Assembly (NCBI GenBank): GCA_017465475.1
Contig: JAFTWC010000041.1
Coordinates: 23,064-87,063 of the forward strand
Direction: 5' to 3'
Source: Lachnospiraceae bacterium
Lineage (GTDB): Bacteria > Bacillota > Clostridia > Lachnospirales > Lachnospiraceae
Length of the DNA: 64,000 nucleotides
How positions within the stretch are numbered: position 1 is the stretch's first letter; every line of letters begins with the position of its first letter. The translations under genes and the position numbers were made by a program. This document shows positions 1-7,717 of this stretch, piece after piece. A model generated the notes under the pieces. The model was not told the DNA's origin and did no database searches. It saw nothing but the letters and a program-made list of their open reading frames with translations.

Positions 1-175
1 TGAATTAAAGAAGGGTGAGAAGGTTCAGTTAGTTGGTTTCGGTACTTTCGAAGTATCCGCTAGACCGGCAAGAACCGGTAGAAATCCGCAGACCAAGCAG
101 ACCATCACCATTCCGGCATCCAAGGCTCCGAAGTTCAAGGCTGGTAAGGCATTAAAGGATACCGTTAACGCATAA
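1..175 (+). CDS. hup: HU family DNA-binding protein, 3' part only
   Basis: The window opens inside this gene; 57 C-terminal residues in the frame starting at base 2 are visible, about two thirds of the usual ~90. The stretch GFGTFEV, the arm-tip motif RTGRNPQT and the ending [12 protein letters not shown] are characteristic of HU, the small dimeric nucleoid protein that bends DNA without strong sequence preference. The synonymous codon choice is biased, as expected for an abundant protein. Its place just before rqcP-yabP-yabQ-divIC-spoIIE is the usual Firmicute order. A strong terminator follows, so it is transcribed apart from the next genes. Confidence 0.96.
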   Translation, partial: ELKKGEKVQLVGFGTFEVSARPARTGRNPQTKQTITIPASKAPKFKAGKALKDTVNA

Positions 176-212
176 GTTATTGCTTTTGCGAGAACTGAAT
201 TGATGCAAATTG

Positions 213-240
213 AAAGAGGACCTTTTAGGTCCTCTTTTTT
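213..240 (+). terminator. Rho-independent terminator of hup
   Basis: A 9-10 bp stem (AAGAGGACC pairing with GGTCCTCTT) with a short T-rich loop is followed by a run of six T. It lies 38 bases after the hup stop codon. Confidence 0.92.
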
Positions 241-294
241 ACATTATAGGAAATTACACAATTTCCTATCGGAGAAAATAGGAAGGAGACTATC

Positions 295-534
295 ATGCGA
301 TTAGATAAATTTTTAAAGGTGTCCCGTTTGATTAAGCGAAGAACCGTTGCCAATGAGGCCTGTGATGCGGGACGTGTAATGATAAATGATAAGCCGGCTA
401 AGGCATCCGCCAATGTAAAGGTGGGTGACGTGATTGAGATCGGCTTTGGCGGAAAAGCTGTGCGGGTAGAAGTACTGGATATTCAGGAAACCACCAAGAA
501 GGAAGAGGCAAAGGAATTGTTCCGCTACCTGTAA
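295..534 (+). CDS. rqcP: S4-domain ribosome quality-control protein RqcP
   Basis: A 79-residue protein made almost entirely of one S4 RNA-binding domain. MRLDKFLKVSRLIKRR at the start is the typical S4 opening, followed by the loop AGRVMINDKPAKAS and the strand VGDVIEI. RqcP (YabO in Bacillus) is known to bind stalled 50S subunits with peptidyl-tRNA and work with RqcH in C-terminal alanine tailing. The length matches the family. The start has the site GGAAGGAG about 7 bases upstream. The position between hup and yabP is conserved in Firmicutes. An Hsp15-like heat shock role is the older name for the same fold. Confidence 0.93.
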   Translation: MRLDKFLKVSRLIKRRTVANEACDAGRVMINDKPAKASANVKVGDVIEIGFGGKAVRVEVLDIQETTKKEEAKELFRYL

Positions 535-679
535 GCGTTTAGAAAAAGGAACGTGCATAGGAGAAAGCGCACCATAGAGGACTTAAGACAGGGCATTGTG
601 CCGCAAAAGCGAAGTGATGTAGGTTATAACTGCATTATATGCTGCATAGTCTGTATAAAATGGCTGTAAGAGGCGCTTT

Positions 680-964
680 ATGGAACAAAAACAGGGAGAA
701 GGGACGCATAAGCTGTCTCTCATCGGACGAAATATACTTACGCTTACGGGAGTGAAGGAGGTTGTGTCCTTCGATGCAAAAGAGGTCATCCTGGATACGG
801 TGCAGGGAGTGCTGCTGTTGCGGGGGGATGAGTTAAATGTGACACGGCTTCTGGTGGAAAAAGGCGAAGTGGATTTGGACGGACGAATCGACAGCATGGT
901 GTATACGGAGCGGGGGCACGGAACGAAACGATCCGGGTCGGTAGCAAAGCGGTTGTTCGGTTAG
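680..964 (+). CDS. yabP: Sporulation protein YabP
   Basis: A 94-residue YabP-family protein. The beta-rich core (SLIGRNILTLTGVKEVVSF, then ILDTVQGVLLLRGDELNV) fits the YabP/YqfC fold. In Bacillus the gene belongs to the mother-cell sporulation programme with yabQ, and YabQ is needed for spore cortex; the biochemical role of YabP is unknown. The basic C-terminal tail (GTKRSGSVAKRLFG) looks disordered. yabQ starts 13 bases downstream, so the two are co-transcribed. The upstream gap of 145 bases has no clear promoter by eye. Confidence 0.92.
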   Translation: MEQKQGEGTHKLSLIGRNILTLTGVKEVVSFDAKEVILDTVQGVLLLRGDELNVTRLLVEKGEVDLDGRIDSMVYTERGHGTKRSGSVAKRLFG

Positions 965-977
965 GAGGCGGGAGCCT

Positions 978-1436
978 ATGAATCGGGAAATCGCGGGGGA
1001 CGTACGTTTTTTTCTGGCAGCGGTGTTGCTGGGTGCTGTGGCGGCTCTGGTGTACGATGTGTTGCGGGTCTTTCGCAGGTTTCATAAACAGACCTTGTTT
1101 GTCGTTTCGTTACAGGATTTTGTGTTTTGGTTTTTACTGGGGCTTTTTGGGTTCCGGATGATTTACATTCACAATGCAGGAACGCTCCGTTTCTTCGCGT
1201 ATGCCGGAATGGGGCTTGGTGCATGTCTGTATACAGTGACAATGGGGCGGTTTTTTGTAACATATTGCTTGAAACTGTTGTTGCTTTTGACATTTCCTTT
1301 ACGAAAGGGATTGCTTTTTTTGAGAAAACAAGGTAAACTGATAGCAAGAACACGGAAACAAGTTCGAGAGCAGAAAGACCATGGAAGGAAGGATGCGCAT
1401 GCGTCGAAAAAACGGAAAACGAAAGACAGGGTTTAA
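978..1436 (+). CDS. yabQ: Spore cortex biosynthesis protein YabQ
   Basis: A 152-residue membrane protein with about four predicted helices. The opening FFLAAVLLGAVAALVYDVLR and the following RVFRRF are typical of YabQ, and the helix near residues 35-57 (LQDFVFWFLLGLFGFRMIY) is also family-like. The last ~40 residues are highly charged (RKQVREQKDHGRKDAH), presumably cytoplasmic. YabQ is required for cortex formation during sporulation. The 3' end overlaps the start of divIC in another frame, so the genes are translationally close. AGGAGG sits nine to ten bases before the ATG. Confidence 0.92.
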   Translation: MNREIAGDVRFFLAAVLLGAVAALVYDVLRVFRRFHKQTLFVVSLQDFVFWFLLGLFGFRMIYIHNAGTLRFFAYAGMGLGACLYTVTMGRFFVTYCLKLLLLLTFPLRKGLLFLRKQGKLIARTRKQVREQKDHGRKDAHASKKRKTKDRV

Positions 1437-1710
1437 GCTTCTTTTGCTGGTTCTTTTGGTAATGTGCGGTCTGATGACCTATAACCAGGGGAAAGCCGAG
1501 GCAAAGGAGAAGAAGCTGTTAGAGAAGAAAGCAAACTGTGAGACGGCACTTCTTTCGGAAGAAGAGCGTCAGAGAGAGCTGGAAGAAGAGATTGCTTACC
1601 GTCAGACAAAGAGTTATATAGAGCAGCAGGCAAGAGAAAAACTGGGCCTTGTAAAGCCGGATGAGATTATTCTCAGAGATGAGGCAAATGTGAAAGAAAC
1701 AGAAAAATAA
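1399..1710 (+). CDS. divIC: Septum formation initiator FtsB/DivIC
   Basis: About 103 residues: a short basic N-terminus, one membrane helix (FKLLLLVLLVMCGLMTY) and then a coiled coil of ~45 residues (KEKKLLEKKANCETALLSEE) ending in the family motif AREKLGLVKPDEIIL. DivIC/FtsB joins FtsL and DivIB at the septum and helps activate septal wall synthesis. Three in-frame ATG codons lie at 1381, 1393 and 1399. I prefer 1399, because GGAAGG at 1384-1390 is then correctly spaced; the longer form would start before its own ribosome site. It overlaps the end of yabQ. Confidence 0.92.
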   Translation: MRRKNGKRKTGFKLLLLVLLVMCGLMTYNQGKAEAKEKKLLEKKANCETALLSEEERQRELEEEIAYRQTKSYIEQQAREKLGLVKPDEIILRDEANVKETEK

Positions 1711-1741
1711 GTCGAGTTTTTTAGGATTCGGGTTCGTGTAC

Positions 1742-1760
1742 GGACTTCGGGTCCTTTTTT
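1742..1760 (+). terminator. Terminator after divIC
   Basis: A compact hairpin (GGAC, loop TTCGG, GTCC) is followed by six T. It separates the hup-divIC block from spoIIE, which therefore needs its own promoter. Confidence 0.85.
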
Positions 1761-1790
1761 GTCGCACTTTTTTACGGAGACGGGTATTGT

Positions 1791-1797
1791 TTCGACA
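1791..1797. promoter_or_regulatory. Candidate Spo0A box upstream of spoIIE
   Basis: TTCGACA is the exact reverse complement of the 0A-box core TGTCGAA. It lies 124 bases before the spoIIE start, in the only gap that can hold the spoIIE promoter. A one-mismatch copy (TGTCGCA) sits at 1760-1766. In Bacillus spoIIE is a classic Spo0A-activated gene with several boxes and a SigA promoter. No convincing -35/-10 pair could be picked by eye. Confidence 0.55.
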
Positions 1798-1920
1798 GAC
1801 ATAGCCTCCTTTTTGTGCTACCATGCAGGACAAAGAGTCTTTAGGGACTTATGTGTGCGTAGGGATGCAGAATTTGCCGGGACGAACGGAAAAAGGACAA
1901 GCAGGAGGATGACGGAAAGT

Positions 1921-3531
1921 ATGATGTGGAAAAAGAAAACGGCAGGAAGATGGTTGTTGTATTTGGGTATTGTGGGGGGTGCAACTGCCTTTTGTACCGG
2001 ACTGATCGGGTGTATGTGGAAAGAGTCTATGATAAAGTATATGGTGGTGGGGGGCCTGGTGACAGGCTTTGTCATTTTGTTTTTATGGGCCGGAGAACGG
2101 GCTCTTCGTGTGTTTCTTTGTTCCGGAGGGGACGAAATGGTACGGGCGGATATCAGAGAACACACAAAGAAACGCCTGATGGAGGCGGCGGCATCCTTTG
2201 AGGTATTGTCCGGTGTGTTTGACGGTGTGGCGACGGAAGAAACGGAAGGGTTTCAAAACTTTGTGGTAACGTTGCCGGAAATGGTATGCACGGATTGTGT
2301 CCGTTGCGGTACTTGTTGGGAGGAACACCCGGAAGACCGGCTTATGGAGGCTTATACCATGTATGAGTCGGCCATTGCGGGAGAAGCACCGAAGTATGCG
2401 GAAGTGGAGTTCCGGTTTGACGGTTGTCTTCGCGCGGAGCGTATGACAGAAGAATATGCTATGCTTCCGTTACGGGAGCAGGCTAACCGGTTTGTAAAGC
2501 GCCGTACGGAGGAGGGGCGGAGTGCTGTGGTCACCCAACTTAAGGTGGTTTCGGATATGCTTAAGGAATGTTCCGATGAGCTGTACCGGACCACCACCGG
2601 CGACGGAAAACTGGAAGAGGAAGTGGCAGAAGGGCTCAGAAAGATCGGCATTTACGCAGAGCAGATTGCAGTCATGAAGCGAAAAGGCAGGGGGCTTCGG
2701 GTTCGGATGCAGGCTTATTGCAAAAACGGACATTGTGTTTCGGTACGGAAAGCGGTACAGTGCCTGGGGATTTTGTTTGGCTGTCCCATGACGGTAGGAG
2801 GGGAGTCGGAGCGATTTTTCGGTGATACCATGAGTGAGTTTATTTTTGAGGAAGAACCGGGCTATATGATCCTTACCGGAGTGGCACGGGCTGCCAAAAA
2901 GGATGAGTTGTTGTCGGGAGACAGTTTTTCTTTTTTGTATCCGGACAGCGGGGAAACGGTGATGTTACTGTCCGACGGTATGGGAAGCGGTGCAGCGGCA
3001 GGCCGGGATAGCGAGGCGGTCATCGAGATGTTGGAGCAGTTTTTAATGGCGGGCTTTGATGAGAAAACTGCGGTGCGGTTAATTAATTCGGTGCTTTTGC
3101 TGAGAACGGAGGGGAAAAGTTATTCCACGGTGGATATCAGTGTGCTGAATCCCTATGCAGGGACCTGTGAATTTATTAAACTGGGGGCGGCAGGTACCTT
3201 TATTAAAAGAGAAGACTGGATTGAGTGTGTTTCGTCGGAAACATTACCGGTGGGCATGTTTTCCGAAGCGGACTACGACACCAAGGAGAAAAAGCTGTTT
3301 GACGGGGATTATGTGATTATGATGAGTGACGGTGTGCCGGAAATGCTGGGAGAGCATCTGGAAGAAGTGTTATTTGCGGCGGGAAAGAAACTGACCGACC
3401 GGACGCCCCAGGGGATTGCGGGTGAAATTTTAAAGGCGGCATTGGAATTCTGTGAGTACAAACCAAAGGACGACATGACGGTGCTGGTGGCAGAGCTGGT
3501 GAAAAAGACCTTACCTTACTATCTATCTTAA
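1921..3531 (+). CDS. spoIIE: Stage II sporulation protein E, short membrane domain
   Basis: A 536-residue SpoIIE phosphatase. The PP2C-type domain fills the C-terminal ~220 residues, with LSGDSFSF near residue 332, the metal-binding LSDGMGSG near 350, GAAGTFIKR near 425 and MMSDGVPEM near 467. SpoIIE dephosphorylates SpoIIAA to release SigF in the forespore. Only two N-terminal membrane helices are visible (about residues 11-31 and 37-57), against ten in the ~827-residue Bacillus protein; a cysteine-bearing region (CTDCVRCGTCW) follows. The frame stays open upstream to 1759, but AGGAGG at 1903 supports the 1921/1924 start. Confidence 0.93.
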   Translation: MMWKKKTAGRWLLYLGIVGGATAFCTGLIGCMWKESMIKYMVVGGLVTGFVILFLWAGERALRVFLCSGGDEMVRADIREHTKKRLMEAAASFEVLSGVFDGVATEETEGFQNFVVTLPEMVCTDCVRCGTCWEEHPEDRLMEAYTMYESAIAGEAPKYAEVEFRFDGCLRAERMTEEYAMLPLREQANRFVKRRTEEGRSAVVTQLKVVSDMLKECSDELYRTTTGDGKLEEEVAEGLRKIGIYAEQIAVMKRKGRGLRVRMQAYCKNGHCVSVRKAVQCLGILFGCPMTVGGESERFFGDTMSEFIFEEEPGYMILTGVARAAKKDELLSGDSFSFLYPDSGETVMLLSDGMGSGAAAGRDSEAVIEMLEQFLMAGFDEKTAVRLINSVLLLRTEGKSYSTVDISVLNPYAGTCEFIKLGAAGTFIKREDWIECVSSETLPVGMFSEADYDTKEKKLFDGDYVIMMSDGVPEMLGEHLEEVLFAAGKKLTDRTPQGIAGEILKAALEFCEYKPKDDMTVLVAELVKKTLPYYLS

Positions 3532-3601
3532 CTTGCCTTTTTGGGCCCGGTGGTGTAGAATAAGTGAAAGGTAAGATAAGGAAAGGAACGGAGGCACCCC
3601 T

Positions 3602-5047
3602 ATGCAAAACCGCTTGGAAAAAAAGGTGGAAACCTTCATGAAAGAGCAAGAACTCACCCGGCCGGGAGACCGGGTGTTAGTCGGTTTGTCCGGCGGTGCG
3701 GATTCCGTGTGCTTACTTTTAGTACTTTGCCGATTGGCGGAGCGTTTTTCCCTTTCTCTCGGAGCATTTCATGTGCATCACGGCATCCGGGGAGAGGAAG
3801 CGGATCGGGATGAAGCCTTTTCCGAAGGTCTTTGTAAGGAGTACGGGATTGAGTTTTACTCCGTAAAGGAGTCAGTGCCGGACCGGGCGAAGGAATGGCA
3901 TATGGGATTGGAGGAAGCGGGACGTAAGGTTCGTCAGGAGGCAGCCAAAGATTTGATGGAGCGGTACGGATACACGAAAATTGCCTTGGCCCACCATCAA
4001 AATGATGTGGCGGAGACGGTGCTGTTTCACCTGTTCCGAGGCAGTTCCGTAAGTGGTCTTGCTTCCATCCCTGCAAAGAGGGAGAATCTGATTCGACCGC
4101 TGCTTTCCTGTGACAGGGAGGAAATCGAATCTTATTTAAAAGAGCGACAGATAGCGTATTGTACGGATTCTACCAATCTGGAGACAGAGTATACGAGAAA
4201 TAAAATCCGGCATGAGATTTTAGATTATACCGTAAAAGAAATCAATCCGGGGGCGGTGCGTCATATCGGGGAACTGGCGGCAGCGTGTGCCGAATTGGAA
4301 TCTTTTTTGGAGGCGGAGACAGAGCAGGTAATGAAATCCGTGGACAGGACACCGGAAGGTGCAGGTATTCCGGCGGACTTACTGAAAGCACGGCATGCCG
4401 TGCTGCAAAAACGGGTGATTCACCGACTGATCGGAAGTGTGGCAGGAAGTAAAAAGGATATTACCAAAGACCATGTAGAGGCGGTTTTGGGACTGTTTTA
4501 TAACCAGAGCGGTAGGAAGGTGTCTTTGCCTTACGGTTTGGAAGCCAGACGGGAGTTTGACCGGGTGGTAATCGGGACAGGAACCGAAGCCGGAGCAGAG
4601 GGTGCAAAGGGATTTGGCGGAAATGAACTTTGTATAATTCCTCTTCCGGGGGAGTTTGAGGTGAGTTTCGGAGAGGAAACCTTGTACTTTTGCACATTTT
4701 CTTGTGAAAAAAATGCACAAATTCCAAAAAATGAGTATACGAAATGGTTTGATTATGATAAAATAAAGGGAACACTATGTGTGCGGACTTATCGGGAAGG
4801 GGACCGAATGGGATTGCTTTCCGGAAGCAAGGCGGTAAAAACGGTGTGGACGGAGCGAAAGGTTCCGGTATGGCGAAGAAAGACGCAGCCTCTTGTGGCA
4901 GATGAGGCGCAGGTATTGTGGATTCCGGGAGTGCGGTGTTGCGATAATTACCGTGTGGATGAAACCACAAAGACGGTATTGGAGATACGAAGGAACGGAG
5001 GAAAGACAGATGGAAGTGAATGTAAAAGTTCTGATATCCGAGGATGA
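3602..5047 (+). CDS. tilS: tRNA(Ile)-lysidine synthase TilS
   Basis: 481 residues. The ATP-pyrophosphatase P-loop SGGADS lies at residues 30-35, followed by HVHHGIRG, ALAHHQND and the STN-YTRNKIRH segment, all typical of TilS. The enzyme joins lysine to C34 of the AUA-reading tRNA(Ile), changing both its amino acid identity and its codon. The C-terminal third (FDYDKIKG, YREGDRMG, KTVWTERKVP) is the usual substrate-binding TilS_C domain, so the gene is full length. Its end overlaps hpt by 38 bases, the common tilS-hpt arrangement. Confidence 0.96.
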   Translation: MQNRLEKKVETFMKEQELTRPGDRVLVGLSGGADSVCLLLVLCRLAERFSLSLGAFHVHHGIRGEEADRDEAFSEGLCKEYGIEFYSVKESVPDRAKEWHMGLEEAGRKVRQEAAKDLMERYGYTKIALAHHQNDVAETVLFHLFRGSSVSGLASIPAKRENLIRPLLSCDREEIESYLKERQIAYCTDSTNLETEYTRNKIRHEILDYTVKEINPGAVRHIGELAAACAELESFLEAETEQVMKSVDRTPEGAGIPADLLKARHAVLQKRVIHRLIGSVAGSKKDITKDHVEAVLGLFYNQSGRKVSLPYGLEARREFDRVVIGTGTEAGAEGAKGFGGNELCIIPLPGEFEVSFGEETLYFCTFSCEKNAQIPKNEYTKWFDYDKIKGTLCVRTYREGDRMGLLSGSKAVKTVWTERKVPVWRRKTQPLVADEAQVLWIPGVRCCDNYRVDETTKTVLEIRRNGGKTDGSECKSSDIRG

Positions 5048-5537
5048 AGTAAAAGAAAGAATCCGTGCAATCGGCGAACAAATCAGTGCCGATTACGCAG
5101 GGAAAGAGTTACATGTGGTGTGCATTTTAAAGGGCGGCGTGTTCTTTATGTGTGATTTGGTAAAGAATATTACGGTGCCGGTGACTCACGATTTTATGTC
5201 GGTATCCAGTTACGGAGACGGAACGGTAAGCACCGGAAGAATCAAGCTCATTAAGGATTTGGATGAGTCCATTGAAGGGAAGGACGTTCTGATCGTGGAG
5301 GACATTCTGGATACGGGCAGAACACTGCATCATCTGATTCAGTTGCTTCATACAAGAAATCCGAAAAGTATTAAGCTTTGTACCTTACTTGACAAGCCGG
5401 ACCGACGGGTGATTGATGTGCCGGTGGATTATGTCGGATTTCAAATTCCGGATTTGTTTGTGGTAGGCTACGGATTGGACTACGCACAGCATTATCGTAA
5501 TCTTCCGTATATCGGTGTAGTGGATGTGGAAGAGTAA
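5010..5537 (+). CDS. hpt: Hypoxanthine phosphoribosyltransferase
   Basis: 175 residues, normal for the family. The PRPP-binding signature VLIVEDILDTGRTL begins near residue 93, with the ILKGG loop near residue 45 and DYVGFQIPDLFVVGYGLDY toward the end. The enzyme salvages hypoxanthine and guanine to IMP and GMP with PRPP. The frame is open upstream to 4893 inside tilS, but the ATG at 5010 is preceded by GGAGG at 4998 and gives the conserved N-terminus. Co-transcribed with tilS and probably ftsH, which starts 51 bases later. Confidence 0.96.
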   Translation: MEVNVKVLISEDEVKERIRAIGEQISADYAGKELHVVCILKGGVFFMCDLVKNITVPVTHDFMSVSSYGDGTVSTGRIKLIKDLDESIEGKDVLIVEDILDTGRTLHHLIQLLHTRNPKSIKLCTLLDKPDRRVIDVPVDYVGFQIPDLFVVGYGLDYAQHYRNLPYIGVVDVEE

Positions 5538-5588
5538 AAGCGGACAGGGAGAGTCCGTAGTATCAGAGTAAGAAAGTGAGGATTTGTT

Positions 5589-7391
5589 TTGAAAGTTTCC
5601 ATGAAAGGTTTTGGTTTTTATCTGATTAGTATTTTTTTGATTTTGTTTTTGGTGACATACATTTCCGATGCACTTAAGGCAAATGAAGAAAAGTACGGAA
5701 TGAAGGAGTATTATGCGGATTTGGAGGCCGGTTCCGTTTCGGGCGTTTCCATCTATCCGAATGAAGAGATTCCGACGGGTGAGGTACGTGTCGTATTAAA
5801 GAACAGTGCCGTGAAAGTATTTAATGCAACGGATGTAGGCGATGTGGAAGATGCGGCACTTGCACAGGGCATTCAGGTGTATGTAAACGATATCGAAAAA
5901 CCGAATTGGTTTTTGACCGGCGTGCTTCCGTATATTCTCGGATTTGCAGCGATTTTTCTGATGTTCTCCTTCTTTACCAATCAGTCGTCCGGCGGCGGAA
6001 ATAAAATGATGAATTTTGGTAAGAGCCGTGCGAAGATGACCATGAACGGCACTACCACCTTTAAGGATGTGGCAGGTCTTATCGAAGAAAAAGAAGAACT
6101 GCGTGAAATTGTGGATTTCTTGTCCGATCCGGCGAAGTTTACAAAAGTAGGTGCCCGTATTCCGAAGGGTATTTTGCTTGAGGGACCTCCGGGAACCGGT
6201 AAAACCCTTTTGGCTAAGGCTGTGGCAGGGGAAGCGAAGGTGCCGTTTTTCTCTATTTCCGGTTCTGACTTTGTTGAGATGTTTGTAGGTGTGGGTGCTT
6301 CCCGTGTCCGTGATTTGTTTGCGGATGCGAAGAAGAACGCGCCGTGTATTGTATTTATTGATGAAATTGATGCGGTAGCAAGACGCCGCGGTACCGGTAT
6401 GGGCGGCGGACACGATGAGCGTGAGCAGACCTTGAACCAGATGCTTGTAGAGATGGACGGTTTTGGTGTGAATGAAGGCATCATCGTAATGGCGGCTACT
6501 AACCGTGTGGATATTTTGGACCCTGCAATTTTGCGTCCGGGTCGTTTTGACCGTAAAGTATTGGTGGGCAGACCGGATGTCCGTGGCAGAGAAGAAATTT
6601 TAAAGGTACATGCAAAAGGAAAGCCGCTTGCGGAGGATGTGGACCTTTCCCAGCTGGCGCAGACTACAGCGGGACTGACCGGTGCGGACTTGGAAAATCT
6701 GTTAAACGAAGCGGCTATCGGTGCGGCAAAGGACAACAGAAGTTTCATTGTAGAAGAAGATATAAAGAAAGCATTTATTAAGGTGGGAATCGGTACGGAG
6801 AAAAAGAGTCGTATCATTTCCGATAAGGAGAAAAAGATTACAGCGTACCACGAAGCAGGCCATGCAATTTTATTCCATGTGCTTCCGGATGTGGGACCGG
6901 TGTATGCCGTGTCTGTGATTCCGACCGGCAACGGTGCCGCTGGTTATACCATGCCGCTTCCGGAACGGGACGAAATGTTTATGACAAAGGGCAGAATGCG
7001 TCAGGATATTATTGTGAGCCTCGGCGGACGTATCGCAGAGGAATTGATTCTTGATGATGTTACTACAGGTGCTTCTCAGGATATTAAGCATGCTACGGCA
7101 GTGGCAAGAAGTATGGTAACCCGTTACGGGTTCTCGGATGCCATTGGTATGGTAAATTGTGAAAATGAAGGCGATGAAGTATTTATCGGTCGCGACCTTG
7201 CGCATACACGTTCCTACAGTGAAAGTGTAGCTAACTCCATTGATGCGGAAGTGCGTCGCATTATTGATGAGTGTTATGCGGAAGCCAAGAGACTGTTGCA
7301 GGAGAATGAATCTGTGCTGCATGCTTGTGCCGAGCTTTTAATTGAGAAAGAACGTATCAATCGCGAGGAATTTGAGGCGTTGTTTGCCTAA
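5589..7391 (+). CDS. ftsH: ATP-dependent zinc metalloprotease FtsH
   Basis: 600 residues. Two membrane helices (about 7-25 and 105-127) flank a short extracytoplasmic domain. The AAA+ module has Walker A GPPGTGKT at 199-206 and Walker B VFIDEID at about 254-260, and the protease active site HEAGH is at 421-425, with a downstream Asp ([10 protein letters not shown]) as third zinc ligand. FtsH is a membrane hexamer that degrades damaged membrane proteins and some regulators. I chose the TTG at 5589 because GTGAGG lies about 6 bases upstream; the ATG at 5601 is too far from it. Confidence 0.96.
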   Translation: MKVSMKGFGFYLISIFLILFLVTYISDALKANEEKYGMKEYYADLEAGSVSGVSIYPNEEIPTGEVRVVLKNSAVKVFNATDVGDVEDAALAQGIQVYVNDIEKPNWFLTGVLPYILGFAAIFLMFSFFTNQSSGGGNKMMNFGKSRAKMTMNGTTTFKDVAGLIEEKEELREIVDFLSDPAKFTKVGARIPKGILLEGPPGTGKTLLAKAVAGEAKVPFFSISGSDFVEMFVGVGASRVRDLFADAKKNAPCIVFIDEIDAVARRRGTGMGGGHDEREQTLNQMLVEMDGFGVNEGIIVMAATNRVDILDPAILRPGRFDRKVLVGRPDVRGREEILKVHAKGKPLAEDVDLSQLAQTTAGLTGADLENLLNEAAIGAAKDNRSFIVEEDIKKAFIKVGIGTEKKSRIISDKEKKITAYHEAGHAILFHVLPDVGPVYAVSVIPTGNGAAGYTMPLPERDEMFMTKGRMRQDIIVSLGGRIAEELILDDVTTGASQDIKHATAVARSMVTRYGFSDAIGMVNCENEGDEVFIGRDLAHTRSYSESVANSIDAEVRRIIDECYAEAKRLLQENESVLHACAELLIEKERINREEFEALFA

Positions 7392-7531
7392 GTCAAAAAC
7401 AGAGGGAGTTTTGAGGGCTTTTTTGGACAGTTTTGAGGACGATATGGGACAGCAAACGGGTTTGTATGTCAAAAGCTACAAAAAAAGTTGAAAAAAAGAG
7501 TAATGTTTGTGCACACTTCTGTAGAAAGTGA

Positions 7532-7540
7532 TGCTATAAT
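7532..7540 (+). promoter_or_regulatory. Extended -10 promoter element in ftsH-GH13 gap
   Basis: TGCTATAAT is a perfect extended -10 (TGnTATAAT). No good -35 is visible at 16-18 bp, which extended -10 promoters tolerate. It points toward the hairpin terminator at 7610 with no open frame between. Confidence 0.6.
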
Positions 7541-7546
7541 AACACT

Positions 7547-7645
7547 CGTAAACCCCAATACATTATATAGTTTTTGCTACACCCCATAAGTAACAAAATA
7601 CCTTCTCCGAAAAGCCCGATGACGAAAGTCATCGGGCTTTTCATT
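7547..7645 (+). ncRNA. Candidate ~100-nt small RNA
   Basis: The 326-base gap between ftsH and the GH13 gene holds an extended -10 at 7532-7540 and a strong terminator 70 bases later. The RNA between them would be about 100 nt, with a C-rich unpaired 5' part (AACCCCAATAC, CTACACCCC) and one terminal hairpin. No reading frame of note is present. I do not recognise it as 6S, tmRNA, SRP or RNase P RNA. It could also be only an ftsH 3' end plus an unrelated promoter. Confidence 0.35.
7610..7641. terminator. Strong hairpin terminator, perfect 14-bp stem
   Basis: AAAAGCCCGATGAC, a GAAA tetraloop and GTCATCGGGCTTTT pair perfectly. The A and T tracts at the two ends let it work in both directions; on the plus strand it ends ftsH or the candidate small RNA. 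Confidence 0.9.
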
Positions 7646-7717
7646 TCCCGAGGCACGGGCGAATGCGTAGCAATGCCTATGTGCTAACAAAACATAACAG
7701 ACAGAAAAGAGGTTACC

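Noticed and set aside
1759-1920. 54-residue N-terminal extension of spoIIE
   Set aside because: It crosses the promoter gap and the Spo0A box and has no ribosome site; AGGAGG lies just before the 1921 region.
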